64,000 nucleotides of DNA from Pleodorina starrii (Eukaryota > Chlorophyta > Chlorophyceae > Chlamydomonadales > Volvocaceae). The notes beneath the pieces were generated by a model. The model was not told the origin of the DNA. It saw only the letters and a list, made by a program, of their open reading frames with translations, and searched no databases. Shown here in pieces: positions 13,601-20,615 of the stretch (the stretch's first letter is position 1; each line of letters begins with the position of its first letter). The position numbers and the translations under genes are program-made. The DNA lies in assembly GCA_030267565.1 (NCBI GenBank), contig BRXU01000055.1, positions 62,001-126,000 of the forward strand. The letters run 5' to 3'.

Positions 13601-16499
13601 GCTTCGTTCGCCGGCTGCGGCTCTGATGCAGCCAGCGCCACCAGCGGCTCGCAGCGGCGCGAGATCTCGTCTCAGTATGATCCCGGGTCCCCCAGTGGGG
13701 AATCCCATGCAGGGCGGCGCGGTCGCGGCGGCCCCCGCGGCTCCGTCCCTCCGCCCCGTCCAGCAGCCCGAGCAGCACGCTGCCTATCCCGCCCGCAGCG
13801 CCCTCATGCCCCCGCTGCCTGAGGCCGCGGCCGATGGCGATGTCGAGGGCGAGCCCTCTGCGGTGGACCTCCAACAGGCCGCCAACAGCGGCAGCAACAG
13901 CAACAGCAGCAGCGGTAGCGGCAGCGGCAGCGGCAAGCTCGAGGTCGGCGGCCGGCCCGCGGCTCCTCCGATCTCTTTGCCCAGCGGCTTTGCATTGCAC
14001 GACGTCGACCGGCTGTCCTGGCAGCAACACGAAGAGGCGACCTCCCCCCCGCCGATCTCCATCTCGCCTGTCGGGCTGCGTTCCGGCCCGTCTTTGCCGT
14101 CGTACCAGCCGATCGACCTGTCAGCGCCGGTGTCTCCCTCCTCGGATCTGCCGGCGCCGCCGCTGTACCCCTCGATATCGCCGCATCGGCCGGGGGCCGC
14201 CAGCCGGGTCTTGACCGGACCCGAGGGTGACAATGTGGATGTGGAGGAGACGACGGTGCAACACGAACGCATGCGGCCGCCTGTCGTGGGGAACACGCAC
14301 GTCTTTGCTCAGCCGGCGCCGCTCGCGCCGTTGCCCTCGGCTCAGGCGCTGAGTGTGGACGGCGGCGGCGGCGGCGGCGGCGGCGCGCCGTTGCTGGGCC
14401 TCCCCGCCCACCAGGCCACGTCATTCCTGGCGGCGGCTGCTGCTGCGGCTGCTGCTGCAGACGTACCGGAGGAACTGACGTCGCGCTTGGGCGTCAGCGC
14501 TGAGGTCACCTCGCCGCTGGCGCCCCGCACGGGAGGGCTCCGGCGGGGGCCGTCGCGGCCATCACTGCCGTCGCCCTTTAGGAGCGTGGAGCAGCCGTCG
14601 CCGATTTCCACCGCCTCCCCGTCACTTCCCGATGATATCCGGCCGTCGCCCTTTGATAACCCCCGCTGGGTGCTCGACAACGTCATCCTGCCGCAGCTGT
14701 ATTCCCCGGCGTCGGTGTCGTTCGGGCCCCTCCTCCCGCACGGCGCTGTCGACGGCAGCGGCGGCTGGGGCAGCGGCCTGAGGGTCGCTGCGGCGGATCG
14801 CGGCGCCGCCGCGGCGGGGCCCCGCAGCGGCCCGACGACGGTCGAGCGGGATCCCGGCGCGGGTGCGACGGGGCAGCAGTCGACCAGAAGTCACGGGGCC
14901 AGCGGCAGCGCGGGCGCCAGCGTCGTCATCAGCGAGGCAGCGCTGCACCAGCCGCTTGCGACGGACTCGGCAGCAGGTGCTGCGGCCGTGGAGGCTGAGC
15001 GGGTCAGCAGCAGCATGGGCGGCAGCGGCGGCAGCAGCGAAGCGGCCGACAGCAACAGCAGCCGCACGTCGACGACCCGCGGGTCGGTAGCAGACCTGGG
15101 GTCGGGGCTCCTCATCCGGATCGATGCAGCGGCTGCGGCCGCGCGTGGGGCGGCGTCCCGTTACAGCGGGGATTCGCCGGTCTCCCAGACCGCCAGTCCC
15201 TATGCGGGCAGGGAGGCTGCGGCTGCTGCCGCCGCCGCGGCGCCGCCGCCGTCGCCGATCGCCCGCGTCAATGCGCGGCGGGTGTTGGAGAACGAGTTTG
15301 GGTTTGAGGAGGACGGCGATGACGGCAAGATTGTCTGGAGGACGTCAGCGGTCGGTTTGCTGCAAGACGACGACAGCGATGATGACGGGGAGACGTGTCT
15401 GCAGGTGTCGCCGGTGCATCCTGTCTCTGTCGCCGATGTGGTGCGGGGCCGTCGCATTCCGCCCAACTCGCCGCCGCTGCACCAGAGCCAGTCGCTCGAG
15501 GGGGTGAGCGAGGAGGTGCGCGCCGCCCGCCGCTTCTGGGCCGCGCTGAACGGCTCCGCCCCAGCCGTCGCGGCAGCGGGCGGTCGCCGACAGACCGTAG
15601 CCGTGTCCACGACGCGCGCCGGCGGGTGGACCATCAGCCGCAGCAGCATCGGCCCGGCATCCAGCGCCGGCGGCGCCCCGCCGCCGCAGCCCGGCAACAG
15701 CAGCGGCAGCACCAGCCCGGTGCCAAAGCCTCTGAACACCGTCTCAGTGGGTCCTCGGATTCGGCCCTCGGCGATTGGCAGCCCCTCCGAACCCAAGCTC
15801 CACATCAAGCCGGCGCTGGACGTCGCCCCAGCGGGCGCTGCGCGGCGCGGCGGCGGCAGCCCCGGTGGCAGCAGGCTGCGTGGCAGCAGCATCGTGAGCT
15901 CGTTGCACGCCAGCTGGGGGAATCCCACCGCCTCCGCTGCCGCCATTCGGGCCGCCAACGCCGCCGCGCCGCGCGCGAGCTTCGCCGGCATCCTCGTGTC
16001 GAAGCTCGGACGCAGCCTGAACCTGGGCCCCGGCGCGTCGGGTTCGTCATCGTCGGCGGCGTCATCGAGGTCGTCATCCCCCGGCGGGGCCCCGTCGCAG
16101 GCGGGCGGCGGTCTGCGCGGCGCTCGGGCCTCTGGCTTGGGCCAATGGTCGCAAGTGTACGACACCCCTGCCGGCGTGGTGTACCAGCGGTTCAGGGACC
16201 GCCACTCGACCTCGACAGTTGGCGGAGGAGGGGAAGCGGGCGCGGCGGCGGGTGGTGAAGCGACGGGTATCACCAGAGGCGCCGCCGGAGGGCTGAGCCG
16301 AGTGGATGAGGCGGGACCGCAGCCCGACACGACCCCGCAGCAGCAGCAGCAGCAGCAGCGGGACCGCGGCGGCTTCGATTGGAGCGCGGGCATCGGGGGG
16401 AAGCGCTACACTCGTATGGGGGTTGTGGAACTCGTTCCTCGCGCGGGTGCGGCAGCGCCGCCGCTGGATGGGGAAGGCGAATCGTCCGGCGGCCCTTGA
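1695..16499 (+). CDS. Giant 31-residue-repeat protein of unknown function, 4,934 codons
   Basis: This is a single open frame that I do not recognise. Residues 1-141 are a non-repetitive lead. Residues 142-606 are 15 copies of a 31-residue Cys/His-bearing unit (core ALDSWHEQxGQMAEAS), plus a 19-residue truncated sixteenth. From 3579 to 12971 there are 101 copies of a related unit (core ALEARPDELEQLAEAASAAT), all exactly 93 bp. A divergent unit (ELYERLTQLAMASAEDAV) follows at about 12970-13060. The remaining ~1,180 residues are Ser/Pro/Ala/Gly-rich with Gly9, poly-Ala and Gln7 runs and look disordered. The unit is Ala/Glu/Leu-rich with one Pro and could form helical pairs or coiled coil; that is inference. 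The true start is uncertain: TTTGCAG at 1743-1749 looks like a splice acceptor, so the first 18 codons may be intronic and the real 5' exon may lie upstream. Coding is supported by the strict 3n unit length and by many silent differences (CTCGAG/CTTGAG, CTGGAG/CTAGAG). Confidence 0.75.
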   Translation: MEGASCNGSALRLKSFFAGHFVIIILYLTIRMLLDAALAISEMDTADAEDAGEDSMSSSPMSCGPACCHNRRLVLDFAACSDYASFPAGTHAIVLGKLASGSYDSTGSARHCFAVILALDIYCRRLVLLSDACATMASTAEQCCAASSALDACHERLGQLAEASVDAAVSSRQCCAAYSALDVYHERLGQLAAASVDAAETSRQRCAAYSALDSWHEQFGQMAEASVDAAESSRQCCAATSALDSWHEQLGQLAEASVDAAETSRQCCAAYTALDVYHERLGQMAAASVDAAITSRQRCAAYPALDSWHEQFGQMAAASVDAAESSRQCCAAYPALDSWHVQLGQMAEASAVAAVSSQQSCAAYSALDSWHEQFGQMAEASAVAAVSSQQCCAAYSALDSWHEQFGQMAEASVDAAEPSRQCCAATSALDSWHEQLGQLAEASVDAAETSRQCCAAYTALDVYHERLGQMAAASVDAAETSRQRCAAYSALDSWHEQFGQMAEASVDAAETSRQRCAAYSALDSWHVQLGQMAEASAVAAVSSQQCCAAYSALDSWHEQFGQMAEASAVAAKSSRQCCAADTALDSWHEQLGQMAEASVVAAESSRQSCAADTALDSWHEQLRQSPAAESALEARPDELEQLAEAASAGTASTEASLAAESALEARPDELEQLTEAASAATASTEASLAAESALEARPDELEQLAEAASAATASTEASLAAESALEARPDELEQLAEAASAATASTEASLAAESALGARPDELEQLAEAASAATASTEASLAAESALEARPDELEQLAEAASAATASTEASLAAESALEARPDELEQLTEAASAATASTEASLAAESALEARPDELEQLAEAASAATASTEASLAAESALEARPDELEQLAEAASAATASTEASLAAESALGARPDELEQLAEAASAATASTEASPAAESAFEARPDELEQLAEAASAATASTEASLAAESALGARPDELEQLAEAASAATASTEASLAAESALEARPDELEQLAEAASAATASTEASLAAESALGARPDELEQLAEAASAATASTEASPAAESALEARPDELEQLAEAASAATASTEASLAAESALEARPDELEQLAEAASAATASTEASLAAESALEARPDELEQLAEAASAATASTEASLAAESALGARPDELEQLAEAASAATASTEASPAAESAFEARPDELEQLAEAASAATASTEASLAAESALEARPDELEQLAEAASAATASTEASLAAESALEARPDELEQLAEAASAATASTEASLAAESALEARPDELEQLTEAASAATASTEASLAAESALEARPDELEQLAEAASAATASTEASLAAESALEARPDELEQLAEAASAATASTEASLAAESALEAWPDELEQLAEAASAATASIEASLAAESALGARPDELEQLAEAASAATASTEASLAAESALEARPDELEQLAEAASAATASTEASLAAESALGARPDELEQLAEAASAATASTEASPAAESALEARPDELEQLAEAASAATASTEASLAAESALGARPDELEQLAEAASAATASAEASPAAESALEARPDELEQLAEAASAATAAAEESLAAESALEARPDELEQLAEAASAATASAETSLAAKSALEARPDPLEQLAEAASAATASTEASLAAESALEARPDELEQLAEAASAATASTEASLAAESALGARPDELEQLAEAASAATASTEASPAAESAFEARPDELEQLAEAASAATASTEASLAAESALEARPDELEQLAEAASAATASTEASLAAESALEARPDELEQLAEAASAATASTEASLAAESALEARPDELEQLTEAASAATASTEASLAAESALEARPDELEQLAEAASAATASTEASLAAESALEARPDELEQLAEAASAATASTEASLAAESALEAWPDELEQLAEAASAATASIEASLAAESALGARPDELEQLAEAASAATASTEASLAAESALEARPDELEQLAEAASAATASTEASLAAESALGARPDELEQLAEAASAATASTEASPAAESALEARPDELEQLAEAASAATASTEASLAAESALGARPDELEQLAEAASAATASAEASPAAESALEARPDELEQLAEAASAATAAAEESLAAESALEARPDELEQLAEAASAATASAETSLAAKSALEARPDPLEQLAEAASAATASTEASLAAESALEARPDELEQLAEAASAATASTEASLAAESALEARPDELEQLAEAASAATASTEASLAAESALEARPDELEQLAEAASAATASAETSLAAKSALEARPDPLEQLAEAASAATASTEASLAAESALEARPDELEQLAEAASAATASTEASLAAESALEARPDELEQLAEAASAATASTEASLAAESALEAWPDELEQLAEAASAATASIEASLAAESALGARPDELEQLAEAASAATASTEASLAAESALEARPDELEQLAEAASAATASTEASLAAESALGARPDELEQLAEAASAATASTEASLAAESALEARPDELEQLAEAASAATASTEASLAAESALGARPDELEQLAEAASAATASTEASPAAESAFEARPDELEQLAEAASAATASTEASLAAESALEARPDELEQLAEAASAATASTEASLAAESALEARPDELEQLAEAASAATASTEASLAAESALEARPDELEQLAEAASAATASTEASLAAESALEAWPDELEQLAEAASAATASIEASLAAESALGARPDELEQLAEAASAATASTEASLAAESALEARPDELEQLAEAASAATASTEASLAAESALGARPDELEQLAEAASAATASTEASPAAESALEARPDELEQLAEAASAATASTEASLAAESALGARPDELEQLAEAASAATASAEASPAAESALEARPDELEQLAEAASAATAAAEESLAAESALEARPDELEQLAEAASAATASAETSLAAKSALEARPDPLEQLAEAASAATASTEASLAAESALEARPDELEQLAEAASAATASTEASLAAESALEARPDELEQLTEAASAATASTEASLAAESALEARPDELEQLAEAASAATASTEASLAAESALEAWPDELEQLAEAASAATASIEASLAAESALGARPDELEQLAEAASAATASTEASLAAESALEARPDELEQLAEAASAATASTEASLAAESALGARPDELEQLAEAASAATASTEASPAAESALEARPDELEQLAEAASAATASTEASLAAESALGARPDELEQLAEAASAATASAEASPAAESALEARPDELEQLAEAASAATAAAEESLAAESALEARPDELEQLAEAASAATASAETSLAAKSALEARPDPLEQLAEAASAATASTEASLAAESALEARPDELEQLAEAASAATASTEASLAAESALEARPDELEQLAEAASAATASTEASLAAESALGARPDELEQLAEAASAATASTEASLAAESALEARPDPLEQLAEAASAATASTEASLAAESALGARPDELEQLAEAASAATASTEASPAAESALEARPDELEQLAEAASAATASTEASLAAESALGARPDELEQLAEAASAATASAEASPAAESALEARPDELEQLAEAASAATAAAEESLAAESALEARPDELEQLAEAASAATASAETSLAAKSALEARPDPLEQLAEAASAATASTEASLAAESALEARPDELEQLAEAASAATASTEASLAAESALEARPDELEQLAEAASAATASTEASLAAESALEARPDPLEQLAEAASAATASAEESPAAESALEARPDELEQLAEAASAAEASAMEAIAEFELYERLTQLAMASAEDAVIARQACAAAFAEEVSYDLLVQRGSGMISMKPSRFPSPLDRLLAEAGVSRLPGKSTGSMDFEALRRRRLSSRLPMPPGLAMLQNLATPAANAGVQPASGANRPATARSSSFISRIPRAPGAVAPAAAAQATAPAAGTRRLSMIPRAPAGAQPLKPAAAPAAARRQSAAPGPAAARASTVTGLSARRTTMAGQLRSPAAALMQPAPPAARSGARSRLSMIPGPPVGNPMQGGAVAAAPAAPSLRPVQQPEQHAAYPARSALMPPLPEAAADGDVEGEPSAVDLQQAANSGSNSNSSSGSGSGSGKLEVGGRPAAPPISLPSGFALHDVDRLSWQQHEEATSPPPISISPVGLRSGPSLPSYQPIDLSAPVSPSSDLPAPPLYPSISPHRPGAASRVLTGPEGDNVDVEETTVQHERMRPPVVGNTHVFAQPAPLAPLPSAQALSVDGGGGGGGGAPLLGLPAHQATSFLAAAAAAAAAADVPEELTSRLGVSAEVTSPLAPRTGGLRRGPSRPSLPSPFRSVEQPSPISTASPSLPDDIRPSPFDNPRWVLDNVILPQLYSPASVSFGPLLPHGAVDGSGGWGSGLRVAAADRGAAAAGPRSGPTTVERDPGAGATGQQSTRSHGASGSAGASVVISEAALHQPLATDSAAGAAAVEAERVSSSMGGSGGSSEAADSNSSRTSTTRGSVADLGSGLLIRIDAAAAAARGAASRYSGDSPVSQTASPYAGREAAAAAAAAAPPPSPIARVNARRVLENEFGFEEDGDDGKIVWRTSAVGLLQDDDSDDDGETCLQVSPVHPVSVADVVRGRRIPPNSPPLHQSQSLEGVSEEVRAARRFWAALNGSAPAVAAAGGRRQTVAVSTTRAGGWTISRSSIGPASSAGGAPPPQPGNSSGSTSPVPKPLNTVSVGPRIRPSAIGSPSEPKLHIKPALDVAPAGAARRGGGSPGGSRLRGSSIVSSLHASWGNPTASAAAIRAANAAAPRASFAGILVSKLGRSLNLGPGASGSSSSAASSRSSSPGGAPSQAGGGLRGARASGLGQWSQVYDTPAGVVYQRFRDRHSTSTVGGGGEAGAAAGGEATGITRGAAGGLSRVDEAGPQPDTTPQQQQQQQRDRGGFDWSAGIGGKRYTRMGVVELVPRAGAAAPPLDGEGESSGGP
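2118..3569 (+). repeat. Type A coding repeats, 15 full 93-bp units plus a truncated one
   Basis: These are tandem 93-bp units with conserved residues C-C-A-A, A-L-D-x-[WYC]-H-E and G-Q-[ML]-A-[EA]-A-S. Substitutions are moderate between neighbours. Some unit pairs recur (units 3-5 resemble units 9-11 or 12), pointing to block duplications. Unit 16 (3513-3569) stops after 19 residues and runs directly into the type B array. Type A shares the 31-residue period and the A-L-x(9)-Q-x-A-E-A frame with type B, so both descend from one ancestor. Confidence 0.9.
3579..12971 (+). repeat. Type B coding array: 101 tandem 93-bp units with higher-order structure
   Basis: The unit-start codon pair GAGTCG is at 3579 in the first unit and 12879 in the last, exactly 100 x 93 bp apart, so no unit has gained or lost a base. 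Variants mark a higher-order pattern. The rare pair Trp-for-Arg followed by Ile-Glu-Ala recurs at 5880, 7461, 8856, 9786 and 10902, spacings of 17, 15, 10 and 12 units. The variants AAAEES, Pro-Leu in place of Glu-Leu (GATCCGCTG), and Lys for Glu recur in the same order inside each module. This is the pattern expected from repeated unequal exchange of multi-unit blocks. Confidence 0.97.
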
Positions 16500-17005
16500 G
16501 ACCCTCAACCCCCCACCCGGGGGGGGTGCCAGTCGCCGCACTGACTTGCCTGACTGGCTGACTGACTTGCTGACTGCGTGAAGCTCGTGAAACCCGCTGA
16601 GACGCTGTATGTGCTGCCGAGCTGTTCTTTTGCGGAGTGATTATGTAGTGGTGCTGAACAATGCGGTATTGTGTCCTTGACTTGCCTGTTGCGTAATGTG
16701 TATCCTTGACTCGCACCCTCGCTGGGTTGCCTGTTGGGGCTTCTCTGCGCGTGTGTTGGGTTTGGTAGGGTATTGCGGATTAGGGGACGCAAGAGTCTCG
16801 CCTTGCGTCCCCTCCTGTGAGGGGAGGCCCCTTGCTCTTGAGGGCCCCCCTGTGTGACTGAACACACGCGCCTGTGCTCGTCCAGTCATTAGTCAGGTTG
16901 ATGCAGCGCGTCTGCATGGGTTTGTTGGAAGGTAGGGAGGCGCCGCCAATGGTTGGTTTTGAGAATGTGGCGATGGATCAGCGCACACTGGTCTGCGGGC
17001 GGAAG
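16500..17005. other. Presumed 3' flank of the giant repeat gene
   Basis: There is no coding potential. The stretch after the TGA has short CTGACTTG-type repeats (16541-16577). No TGTAA poly(A) signal was seen before the TRIM insertion, so the transcript may continue past it. Confidence 0.4.
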
Positions 17006-17100
17006 TGTAGCAGTCTTAGTTGCTAAAGGCCACTCGAGTTGTTTGTGCAGGTGTAGCTTAGGCTCTTATAGCCTAGCCGCACTGTCGTACAGCTGCTACA
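17006..17100 (-). repeat. TRIM 3' LTR (minus-strand orientation)
   Basis: This 95-bp repeat is identical to the copy at 17622-17716. It is next to the polypurine tract, which makes it the 3' LTR of a minus-strand element. It contains a small internal stem TAGGCT/AGCCTA. Confidence 0.92.
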
Positions 17101-17621
17101 CTCTCCCCCCTTTGAAGGGAGACCGTCCCGGCTCCCGTGTTATTGGGATCCGAGCCTGTGTGCTCACCATTACCTACCCCTACCATGCTCCTCAGAGAAC
17201 CTGAGGTATGGTCCTAGAGCGTCTCTGGACTCCTACAGATAGCCCTTTCGGTTCGGAGTTTTTCGAGCACAAGCCTGTTTTATTCGGACTGCTTGTGTGT
17301 AGGTCTGAAGTTGGGCGGGCCCACCAGCCCAGGGACCAGTGCGGGCCGCGAGATTCGAACTGGAGACCCCAGTGGGTCGGATCACTGCCGGTGGTACTTA
17401 CATTTCGCACCAGCCGCGATATGTGTGCTCACGCTGCACACTTTGTCAGCGGGCACACCGGATGTTTCCGGCTTTACACCAGGCGTAGGTCGTGACTACC
17501 TCTGGCACAGTTCGAATTGACTTCACAGTCCGGACATTGACGGCTCTGTAAGAATGATATGTGAGCTCTGTGAGACTCGATCTTCAGACCTCAGGAATTT
17601 ATTCCTGATGCTCGATACCAA

Positions 17622-17716
17622 TGTAGCAGTCTTAGTTGCTAAAGGCCACTCGAGTTGTTTGTGCAGGTGTAGCTTAGGCTCTTATAGCCTAGCCGCACTG
17701 TCGTACAGCTGCTACA
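17622..17716 (-). repeat. TRIM 5' LTR (minus-strand orientation)
   Basis: This 95-bp repeat is identical to 17006-17100. It is adjacent to the primer-binding site and followed by the GGAAG target duplication. Confidence 0.92.
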
Positions 17717-18230
17717 GGAAGGCAGGGAGGTGTACTGGGGAGGTGCTGGAGGGAAGAATGGCAGGGTCCGTTTTGGGGGCCGGGTAGTGGAGCGTTGATG
17801 GTTGCAAATACTATTGTGTGTGGCGTCTGATGTCCAGCAGTGAGACTGGGGATTTCAATGAAATGGGGTCGCTCCGGGGGTTAAGGGCAGCGGGCGTTTG
17901 GGGTATCGGGCAGCTGGGTCCTTGCATGTCGCTTGCCATCTTCGCTTGGGCTGTGGGCTGTGGGTGGCGGCCGGCGGCCGACGGTTGCGGTGCCGTCCGT
18001 ATGTCTGGTGGCAGTGCGTGATTGCATCTCCGAAGTGCGTGGGTGCTGACTGCCGAGGTGGGTAGTTGGGTGTTGTTGCTGTTGCAGGTGGTCGGGGTCG
18101 ATCGAGCGGAATCAGAATGTGTCGACCGAGCAGGTTTTCGGCTAGCGGCCGCACTCTGCAGAGGCGCTCGAGCAGAGGGCTGAAGTGGGCAGAAAACTGC
18201 TTTCATAGGCGACTTGCCGCAGGGCTGAAT

Positions 18231-18298
18231 GTCGTATACAGTTAGTTAGTTGTACATTTGCCGTGTCGTATACAGTTTGTTAGTTGTACATTTGCCGT
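18231..18298. repeat. 34-bp tandem duplication
   Basis: Two adjacent 34-bp copies differ by one base. Each contains GTCGTATACAG and TTGTACATTTG. Confidence 0.9.
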
Positions 18299-19168
18299 TG
18301 CAGTGATGAAGGACTGTGTTACCAGGTGGGCACGTGCGGCTTATAGGCTATAGTATGCTTAGTGGAGGAGAGGCATAGATGCGTACAGGATGAGGTTTTC
18401 CGCTAGATGGATGGAGCTTCATTGGCACTGCTGAGCGGTGTTGCTTCGGTGCCGTTGTTTGTGTGTTTTGTGCTGCTGCTACGGCGCCGTTCGTGTGAGC
18501 GCCCTTGGTACCTGCACCGCCCCTGCATGTGTGTACGTCTGCGACCTTGACTCCGGTGCGCGACCTTGACTGTGTGGGCGATGATGGGTGTTGCTTTTCC
18601 TGCCGTTGCCGTTCCTTCCTTGTCACACCTCCGCACCTCTTCCCTCCCTCCCTCGTGTTGGTCGATTCGTTGTTTTTCTGCTTTGGGTGGCTTTGGGTGG
18701 TGGCTTCAGCCGTCTCGGCGATTGGAACACGACCCACGGGTCCGTCAAAGAGTTGAATGCGTCATGTGGTAGGATGTACCCTTGAACTTCTGTGCACCTC
18801 GTACTGTAGCCGCACTCAGACGACGCTGATTGGGCCGTTTCAAACGCGATAACCCTTCGGTGCACTTGTTTGTCGTTTCGAGGCGAGACGTGATGCCTGT
18901 ACCTTGCCATGTAGCAGTAAATACCGTACAGTCCGTCGTACAGTCCGTAGCAGCAGCAAATGCCGTACAGTATCGTGCAGAGTGTATGTTTGTGTGTTGA
19001 CCGAGAGGGATGTGTTCACCTGAGAAGTGTGCACCGCAATGCGCGCCGGTGATGGGCATGGCAACTGTGTCTTGATCCATCCTGCATCCATCGACGGCCC
19101 CGGTGTACGTGGCGAGGCAGAGGCATGGCGCGTGTGTTGTCATGTTCTCGCAATCCTTTGGGTGTGGT

Positions 19169-19173
19169 TGTAA
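19169..19173 (+). terminator. Possible TGTAA poly(A) signal (+)
   Basis: TGTAA is the common poly(A) signal in Chlamydomonas-type algae. This is the first one seen on the plus strand after the giant frame outside the TRIM. It would imply a 2.7-kb 3' UTR, so the assignment is weak. Confidence 0.25.
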
Positions 19174-19278
19174 CAGTGGGGGCTCAAGACTCGTGAGGGG
19201 TATAGCCAACGGGCCAGCAGCTGGCCGTGCTCTGCATCGGAGGCGGCCAGAGCAGCCAGGCATGCATACACCTAGACG

Positions 19279-19912
19279 TCAGGTCAGGTCATCGGTCAGG
19301 TCATCGGTCAGGTCATAGGTCAGGTCATAGGTCAGGTCATAGGTCAGGTCAGAGGTCAGGTCAGAGGTCAGGTCAGAGGTCAGGTCAGAGGTCAGGTCAG
19401 AGGTCAGGCCATAGGTCAGGTCATAGGTCAGGTCATAGGTCAGGTCAAGAGGTCATAGGTCAGGTCATCGGTCAGGTCAAGAGGTCATAGGTCAGGTCAT
19501 AGGTCAGGTCAAAGGTCAGGTCATAGGTCAGGTCAAGAGGTCATAGGTCAGGTCATCGGTCAGGCCATAGGTCAGGTCAGAGGTCAGGTCAGAGGTCAGG
19601 TCAGAGGTCAGGTCACAGGTCAGGTCATAGGTCAGGTCAAGAGGTCATAGGTCAGGTCATAGGTCAGGTCATAGGTCAGGTCAAGAGGTCATCGGTCAGG
19701 CCATAGGTCAGGCCATAGGTCAGGTCAGAGGTCAGGTCAGAGGTCAGGTCAGAGGTCAGGTCACAGGTCAGGCCATAGGTCAGGTCAAGAGGTCAGAGGT
19801 CAGGTCATAGGTCAGGCCATAGGTCAGGTCAAGAGGTCATAGGTCAGGTCATAGGTCAGGTCATAGGTCAGGTCAAGAGGTCACAGGTCAGGTCATAGGT
19901 CAGGTCAGTCCT
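19279..19912. repeat. AGGTCAGGTCAT-type minisatellite, about 630 bp
   Basis: Tandem units of about 12 bp with consensus AGGTCAGGTCA(T/G)A run between the convergent 3' ends of the giant gene and the WD40-TPR gene. Interruptions (CAAGAGGTCA, GGCCATAGG) recur in blocks, so there is a secondary periodicity. There are no unique spacers, so it is not a CRISPR array. Confidence 0.95.
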
Positions 19913-20010
19913 GCGGAGAACCATTTCGGAAAACGTAAACACGAGCTCCCTAGCTTGCCGCTGGAAGCGCAAGGCATATACCGAAGACTGCACCACCTGA
20001 GCGCCTTACG

Positions 20011-20015
20011 TTACA
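20011..20015 (-). terminator. Candidate poly(A) signal of the WD40-TPR gene
   Basis: TTACA on the plus strand is TGTAA on the minus strand, about 600 bases after the stop codon at 20616. Distance and orientation fit a 3' UTR ending just before the minisatellite. Confidence 0.5.
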
Positions 20016-20615
20016 GTTCCCAATCTCATTCCATGTTGTACAACCGACACAAAAAGTATACTTGTGGAAACGGGATGCGTCCCGGCACCCCGCCTGCCTC
20101 GCGGCAATCATCCTGCACCCCCTGCTTTGCGAACGCCTCCAAAGCGCAGACCCAGGAACTCATATACAACGCACAGCATTCTGTGGCTCTATTAACCATT
20201 TTAAATGTACAAACCTATCCCGCGTGCCTTCCTGCCAGTCCGTCGCCAGCATTCGGGCAAACCTCGAATCAACGACTGCGCGAGCTCGGCCCCGTGATCC
20301 CCCCCAACGGTTGCAGTGCGCGTCCCAGCCAGGCAGTGCGCCATGCTGTGGCCCCGCCCTCCCCCGCAGCATACGGTCAACCGGGACAGCAAGCCCTAGA
20401 TGCGCCTTGGCCGACCAAATAACTCAGAAGGCCGAAAGCAGGGACCGCGTTTCCGCGAGGTCCCTGAGGCCGCTCCCCTGTTGCCGCTCCTCCGCAATCG
20501 CTTGACAAAGGCACATCCGCGCCCGCAGCCCCCCCCCGCTGCCCATGCACTTTCCCGAATCCGCCGGCGATTCGCAACACACCGCACTGCATCGCCCCGA
20601 GCGGCAGCCGGTCCC

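Larger units (their letters stand above)
17006..17716 (-). mobile_element. Complete TRIM (non-autonomous LTR retrotransposon), 711 bp
   Basis: Two identical 95-bp direct repeats at 17006-17100 and 17622-17716 each begin TGTAGCAG and end CTGCTACA, the TG..CA form with matching inverted tips. A perfect 5-bp target duplication GGAAG flanks the element (17001-17005 and 17717-17721). Reading the minus strand, a primer-binding site TGGTATCGAGC starts one base inside the 17622 LTR (17620 downward); it resembles the initiator-Met tRNA type with one base missing. A polypurine tract AAAGGGGGGAGAG abuts the other LTR (17101-17113). The 521-bp interior has no gag or pol frame. It contains an 18-bp palindrome at 17591-17608, and its only TGTAA on the plus strand is at 17546. 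Identical LTRs imply recent insertion. Confidence 0.93.
17722..19278. other. Intergenic or long 3' flank, no gene seen
   Basis: No frame over about 170 codons and no recognisable domain. It holds a 34-bp tandem duplication at 18231-18298 containing TTGTACATTTG twice, a short GTACAGTCCGT duplication near 18930, and a TGTAA (19169-19173) that could be the poly(A) signal of a very long plus-strand transcript. Confidence 0.4.

Noticed and set aside
17340..17365. tRNA or SINE box B inside the TRIM (minus strand GTTCGAATC)
   Set aside because: The stem does not pair, and LTRs, target duplication and polypurine tract already explain the element.
19279..19912. Possible CRISPR-like or nuclear-receptor-site array
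   Set aside because: There are no unique spacers of constant length, so it is not a CRISPR. AGGTCA half-sites have no known receptor in green algae.
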